A stretch of DNA of 64,000 nt from Chelativorans sp. GTDB taxonomy: Bacteria > Pseudomonadota > Alphaproteobacteria > Rhizobiales > Rhizobiaceae. Location of the stretch: contig NZ_JAPSLH010000009.1 of the NCBI RefSeq assembly GCF_031180965.1, positions 62,001-126,000 on the forward strand, in the 5' to 3' direction. The notes under the pieces were generated by a model. That model ran no database searches and was not told the origin of the DNA. It saw only the letters and a program-made list of their open reading frames with translations. Both the position numbers and the translations under genes were made by a program. The number at the start of each line of letters is the position of its first letter. The stretch's first letter is position 1. This document shows positions 61,401 through 64,000 of the stretch, piece after piece.

Positions 61401-64000
61401 GTGGATCGGATCGATTTCACCCTTGATGGCGCGGCGGAGCGCGCCGCGGGACGCATCGAGAACGTTGCCCGGACGCTGGGTGAGCATGTTGAACAGATCG
61501 ACGGCATCTTCGACGGGGCCGCGGAACGCGCCGCAGGCCGTGTCGAGCTGGTCGCACAGAACCTTGTCGAGCAAGTCAGCCAGATCGACCGCACGCTGGA
61601 TGGCGCCGCCGACCGCGTAGCGGGACGTGTCGAGATCGTTGCCCACAGGCTCGGCGAGCGCATGGAGCAGATCGACGGCATCTTCGACGGGGCGGCCGAC
61701 CGCGCCGCCGGACGCGTCGAGCTCGTCGCCCGCAATCTGGCCGAGCAGGTGGACCAGATCGACAGGACGTTCGACGGCGCAGCAGATCGCATCACCGGGC
61801 GCGTCGAAAGCACGGCGCATCTTTTGAGCGGGCATGTGGAAAATATCGACCGCGCGTTTGAAGGTGCAGCGCAGCGCATCCTTGAGCGGACCGACGGGTT
61901 CCAGCGCGGCTTCGAGGAGATCGACCAGCGCATGGTCACGCGCATCTCCGAGGTCTCGGCAGTGCTTTCCCACCGGGCCGAGTCCGTTGCCCGCGCCTTC
62001 GAGAATGTGGACGAGCGGATCGTTGCCCGTACCGACCAGACCGCGGCGGAGCTGAATGCCCGTGCGGCGGCGATTGCCGAACGGCTGGGCGAGATCGAGA
62101 ACCGGCTGAAATCCACCGCCGGCTCCAGCGCCTCGGCCATCATCGGCGGCATGATCGAGGTGGAGAGGCGGCTCGGCGAAAGCGTGAACCGCACCCGCGA
62201 AACGCTTCAGGAAGGCATCGGCGGGGCCGAGGAGCAGCTGAGGACCACCGCCGAGCAGGCAGCGCAGCATGTGAGCCAGCAGCTCGCACGCACGCAGGCC
62301 GACCTGGTCTCGACGGCTGACACGATTGGCCAGACCTTCGCGACCATCAACGAGCACATCTCGCGCCGCACCGGCGAGACTGTGCGCACCCTCGACGAGC
62401 GGACGCGCGAATTCAATACGGTCCTTGCGAACCGGACCTCCGAGATCGCGCGCATCCTGGACGAGACCGCCCGGCCGCTCGTCGAGCGCTTCGAGGCGAG
62501 CGGGGGCGAGCTGCAGCAGGAGATCGAGGCCATCGCGCGCCAGACCGCCGAGCGGCTGCGGCAAGAGAACGCCGCCCTCGTCAACGCGCTCGCGAACCGC
62601 ACCGCCGAAACGCTCGGCGCCATGGAGCGGGCCCGCGGCAGCCTTGTCGGCGAGGTGGGCGAACTGCTCGGCCAGCTGGATTCCTCCGGCGACCGGCTGG
62701 GGCAGCTGGTTCACACGGCTGCGGAGAACCTGTCGCAGCTCGACCAGAGGCTCACCACGACCACCGAGGAATTCGCCCGCAACACGGAAAAAGCGGCCGA
62801 GACCTTCGCCAATTCGGCGAATCTCATCAACGCCAATTCCGGGCGCCTCGCCGACTTCTCCGAACGCACACTGCGCGAGATCTCGGCCATCACCAGTCGC
62901 TTCGAGGATCACAGCCGCCTGCTCGAAAACGCCTCGCAGCTCCTGGAGCGCGCGCAGGCGAGCCTCGGCGCAACGATGGAAGGACGCCAGCAGGCCCTCA
63001 GCGAACTCGCCAACGGCCTCGTGGAAAAGTCCGAGCGCGTCGAAGAGATCATGCGGTCCCTGGAGCACCTGGTCGAAGGAGCGCTGGAAGCGGCCGAGGG
63101 ACGGACCCGCAAATCTGTCGATGCGATCCGCGGCTCTATCAACGAGGTCGTCGACGCGGCGACGAACCGCTTCGCCGGCGCGACGGAGGAACTCCGCCGC
63201 ACCGCAAACGAGATCCGCGCGGAGATCGAGGCGACGCGCGCGGATATGAAGCGCGGTATCGTGGAGCTGCCCGAGGAAGCCAAGCAGTCCACCTCCGCCA
63301 TGCGGAGGGCCATAACGGAACAGATTAACGCCCTGAAGGAACTCTCTGACATTGTTGCGAAATCCGGTCGTCTGCATGACGTGGGCACCAGCATCCGTCC
63401 CGCCGAACCGGCACCGGCTCCCGAACGGCCGCGGCCAGCCGCTCCGCCCCTCGCGCCAGTGACTTCCGCGCCGCCCGCGCCGGTCCTGTCGCGCGTCATC
63501 GAGAAGGCGCATGTCGAACCGGCACCGCAGCCCGCCCGGCCGGCGGCGCCCCAGCGGCCCGCCCCCGCGCGCGAAGCGTTGCAACCTGCCGCGCCGGCGA
63601 ACGGCGGCAATACGGGCGGCTGGATCCGAGACCTCCTGCGCAGCGCCTCGCGCGCCGAGGAGCAGGCGGAGACGCCTCCCACCGGCGGCGATCGGTCGGC
63701 GCTCCATATGGTGGAATCGCTGAACTCGCTCTCGGTCGACATCGCCCGCGCCATCGACCACGAGGCTTCGGTCGAGCTTTGGGAGCGGTATCGCCGCGGC
63801 GAGCGCAATGTCTTCACCCGCAGGCTCTATACCCTGAAGGGCCAGCAGACCTTCGACGAGATCCAGCGCAAGTACCGGTCCGACGCCGAGTTCCGCAGGG
63901 CCGTGGACCAGTATTGCCGCGATTTCGAGAAGCTGCTCGCCGATGTTGCGCAGTCCGACCGCGACAACATCATGAGCCAGACCTACCTCACTTCCGATAC
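58434..64000 (+). CDS. giant membrane-anchored coiled-coil protein with tandem 29-residue repeats, partial
   Basis: Plus-strand frame open from ATG 58434 to the window edge, at least 1,855 residues, no stop seen. Acidic N-terminus (about 1-150), two membrane segments (about 162-186 and 200-226), then over 1,400 residues of mostly helical coiled coil with many LDERT-type units. Residues about 797-1159 hold thirteen tandem units of a repeat like LGEQVEQIDGIFDGAAERA. Near the C-terminus a Pro-rich linker (about 1655-1720) precedes a conserved ending with ELWERYRRGERNVFTRRLY and a Tyr-Cys-Arg-Asp-rich helix. Rhizobial genomes carry similar very large proteins annotated as kinesin-like or apolipoprotein-like; function unknown, perhaps envelope or cell-pole organisation. 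Confidence 0.88.
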   Translation, partial: MARNVTTKKTSADDFARELEEALEIETASFAVEGSDLDIAASMEELEAQITLAAEELARESRGDESASEEPVEEARDDLEPAENLEISEPPHEAAAAELEADAEPELEQPSAEAPVAGELRRRAEPQPASSTPLLLPANDDKQSEYQRFAHKFDQRAPRTAYWIAAALSVAWLALGALFAHLLYGPQIWQIRSLDGLVAAPYAIALAVAVIMPIVLLWGFAVMIRRAQEMRLAARQMAEIAFRLSEPENIAQERVMMVGQAIRREVQAMGDGIERTLARAVELEALVHTEVNELERAYSENEARIRLLVDSLGSEREGIVSHAERVRASISGAHEILREELNSAGEQIRLGVDGAAQRLVTILGQSGEVFTQRLNTAGETITRALDERTENLSHRLANSSETLAGLLDSRITALGNSSEAFIERISASSESVRHLLDERSDMLSRQITTSGSGIAELLDTRIATLTERTEQATRDIQEVFDGRAANFISSVGSASDQLNTLFANRLSEIEHTLSERGQTLLSEFSTRAQALDTGIERLESALEARARHINEALVERTRDIAETFARGKQDVFSAIETGRGAIEGELSDLVASTSVMLEGKAEEFAARLRDGQVALNARLDSGLGQFESVQARMDDAVQRQIGVFTENQDRLAALLQNDISKLNEIHASFEDRIEGQIEKLLETRASFSAAIEDDIARIVERRDDLTAAIRGDIDHVNNMFAAHTNIIEERTRTMEKALSIGVDNVRHTLENSAIVVAGALRDKVTEATSSLSSETARMLDGIDQRIAARVESTARTFGEHVDQIDRTFDGAAERISLRGELVARTLGEQVEQIDGIFDGAAERAAGRVDTVAQNLARTLDGAAERAAGRVDVVARTLGEQLEQIDGIFDGAAERAAGRVDTVAQNLARTLDGAAERAAGRVDVVAQTLGEQIEQINGIFDGAAQRVAGRVDMVARTLGEKVEQIDGILDGAVERAAGRIETVSQGLARQVDRIDFTLDGAAERAAGRIENVARTLGEHVEQIDGIFDGAAERAAGRVELVAQNLVEQVSQIDRTLDGAADRVAGRVEIVAHRLGERMEQIDGIFDGAADRAAGRVELVARNLAEQVDQIDRTFDGAADRITGRVESTAHLLSGHVENIDRAFEGAAQRILERTDGFQRGFEEIDQRMVTRISEVSAVLSHRAESVARAFENVDERIVARTDQTAAELNARAAAIAERLGEIENRLKSTAGSSASAIIGGMIEVERRLGESVNRTRETLQEGIGGAEEQLRTTAEQAAQHVSQQLARTQADLVSTADTIGQTFATINEHISRRTGETVRTLDERTREFNTVLANRTSEIARILDETARPLVERFEASGGELQQEIEAIARQTAERLRQENAALVNALANRTAETLGAMERARGSLVGEVGELLGQLDSSGDRLGQLVHTAAENLSQLDQRLTTTTEEFARNTEKAAETFANSANLINANSGRLADFSERTLREISAITSRFEDHSRLLENASQLLERAQASLGATMEGRQQALSELANGLVEKSERVEEIMRSLEHLVEGALEAAEGRTRKSVDAIRGSINEVVDAATNRFAGATEELRRTANEIRAEIEATRADMKRGIVELPEEAKQSTSAMRRAITEQINALKELSDIVAKSGRLHDVGTSIRPAEPAPAPERPRPAAPPLAPVTSAPPAPVLSRVIEKAHVEPAPQPARPAAPQRPAPAREALQPAAPANGGNTGGWIRDLLRSASRAEEQAETPPTGGDRSALHMVESLNSLSVDIARAIDHEASVELWERYRRGERNVFTRRLYTLKGQQTFDEIQRKYRSDAEFRRAVDQYCRDFEKLLADVAQSDRDNIMSQTYLTSD
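60822..61910 (+). repeat. thirteen tandem 87-bp-type coding repeats (11 of 29 residues, 2 of 22)
   Basis: Units begin at 60822, 60909, 60996, 61062, 61149, 61215 and then every 87 bp. Consensus start LGEQVEQID, middle DGAAERAAGRV, end VAxx. The third and fifth units lack exactly seven residues (the EQVxQID part). The 153-bp pair 60909-61061 and 61062-61214 is nearly identical, with about 88 bp (60922-61009 and 61075-61162) the same, pointing to recent duplication. Confidence 0.9.

Noticed and set aside
60822-61910. CRISPR-like regular repeats
   Set aside because: The period is 87 bp in frame within a protein gene, with no unique spacers; it encodes a coiled-coil repeat.
59724-63761. 1,345-residue open frame on the minus strand
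   Set aside because: It is exactly antisense to the giant coiled-coil gene. The plus strand gives heptad-rich helical protein with membrane segments and conserved motifs, while the minus-strand translation is low-complexity and only stop-free because of G+C-rich repetitive codons.

Overview
The window reads as chromosomal DNA of a high-G+C alphaproteobacterium of the order Hyphomicrobiales (Rhizobiales), most likely a Mesorhizobium/Chelativorans-like member of the Phyllobacteriaceae. This is inferred from gene content, not from a marker gene: DUF982 proteins, a BA14K-tailed PBP1A, an HWE-family histidine kinase, GGAAC-N16-CGTT (EcfG-type) promoter signals, a one-cysteine DksA, the folP-folB-folK order, and a giant coiled-coil protein divergent from an orphan Hpt protein. 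No tRNA, rRNA, insertion sequence, prophage or CRISPR array was seen.

Left part (1-22.6 kb) is accessory catabolism, arranged as neighbouring modules with their own regulators. (i) A partial Ldh2-type dehydrogenase and an SDR, divergent from a GntR regulator with two winged helices. (ii) A minus-strand operon of TAXI-type TRAP binding protein, fused TRAP permease, IclR regulator and an ACMSD-like amidohydrolase. (iii) A carbohydrate locus: ABC ATPase and PfkB kinase on one side, and ROK regulator, fucose-isomerase-like protein, GH31 glycosidase, sugar-binding protein, two permeases and an enolase-superfamily dehydratase on the other, with the palindrome TTACACAGTGTAA between them. (iv) A nitrogen-compound module: RidA divergent from creatininase-family protein, FAD oxidase and cytosine-deaminase-like hydrolase, with a perfect 17-bp palindrome between.

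Middle part (22.6-33.7 kb): three tandem DUF982 genes, at least one behind a very good EcfG-type general-stress promoter; a BASS-family transporter; PBP1A with two BA14K-like tail repeats; an A+T-richer 548-bp gap; a Dabb protein; a Tat-exported cyclic-nucleotide phosphodiesterase; the aldR/ald pair followed by a clear terminator; a FitAB-type toxin-antitoxin pair; and an OmpA-domain protein.

Right part (33.8-64 kb) is mostly core or housekeeping: HWE kinase with C-terminal receiver, GNAT, sulfurtransferase, AlaX editing protein, lipase, cysteine synthase, MFS transporter, RhlE helicase, threonine dehydratase, TrkH, adenine deaminase, arylamine N-acetyltransferase, DksA with terminator, SixA, YcjX/YcjF, folate genes, DUF922, 2Fe-2S ferredoxin and Hpt. 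The window ends inside a very large membrane-anchored coiled-coil protein (at least 1,855 residues, plus strand) with thirteen tandem units based on a 29-residue repeat. The long open frame on the opposite strand there is a shadow.

The most interesting items are the possible new N-heterocycle/imine pathway at 18.3-22.6 kb, the sugar locus at 7.4-18.3 kb, the stress-promoter DUF982 trio, and the repeat-bearing giant protein.
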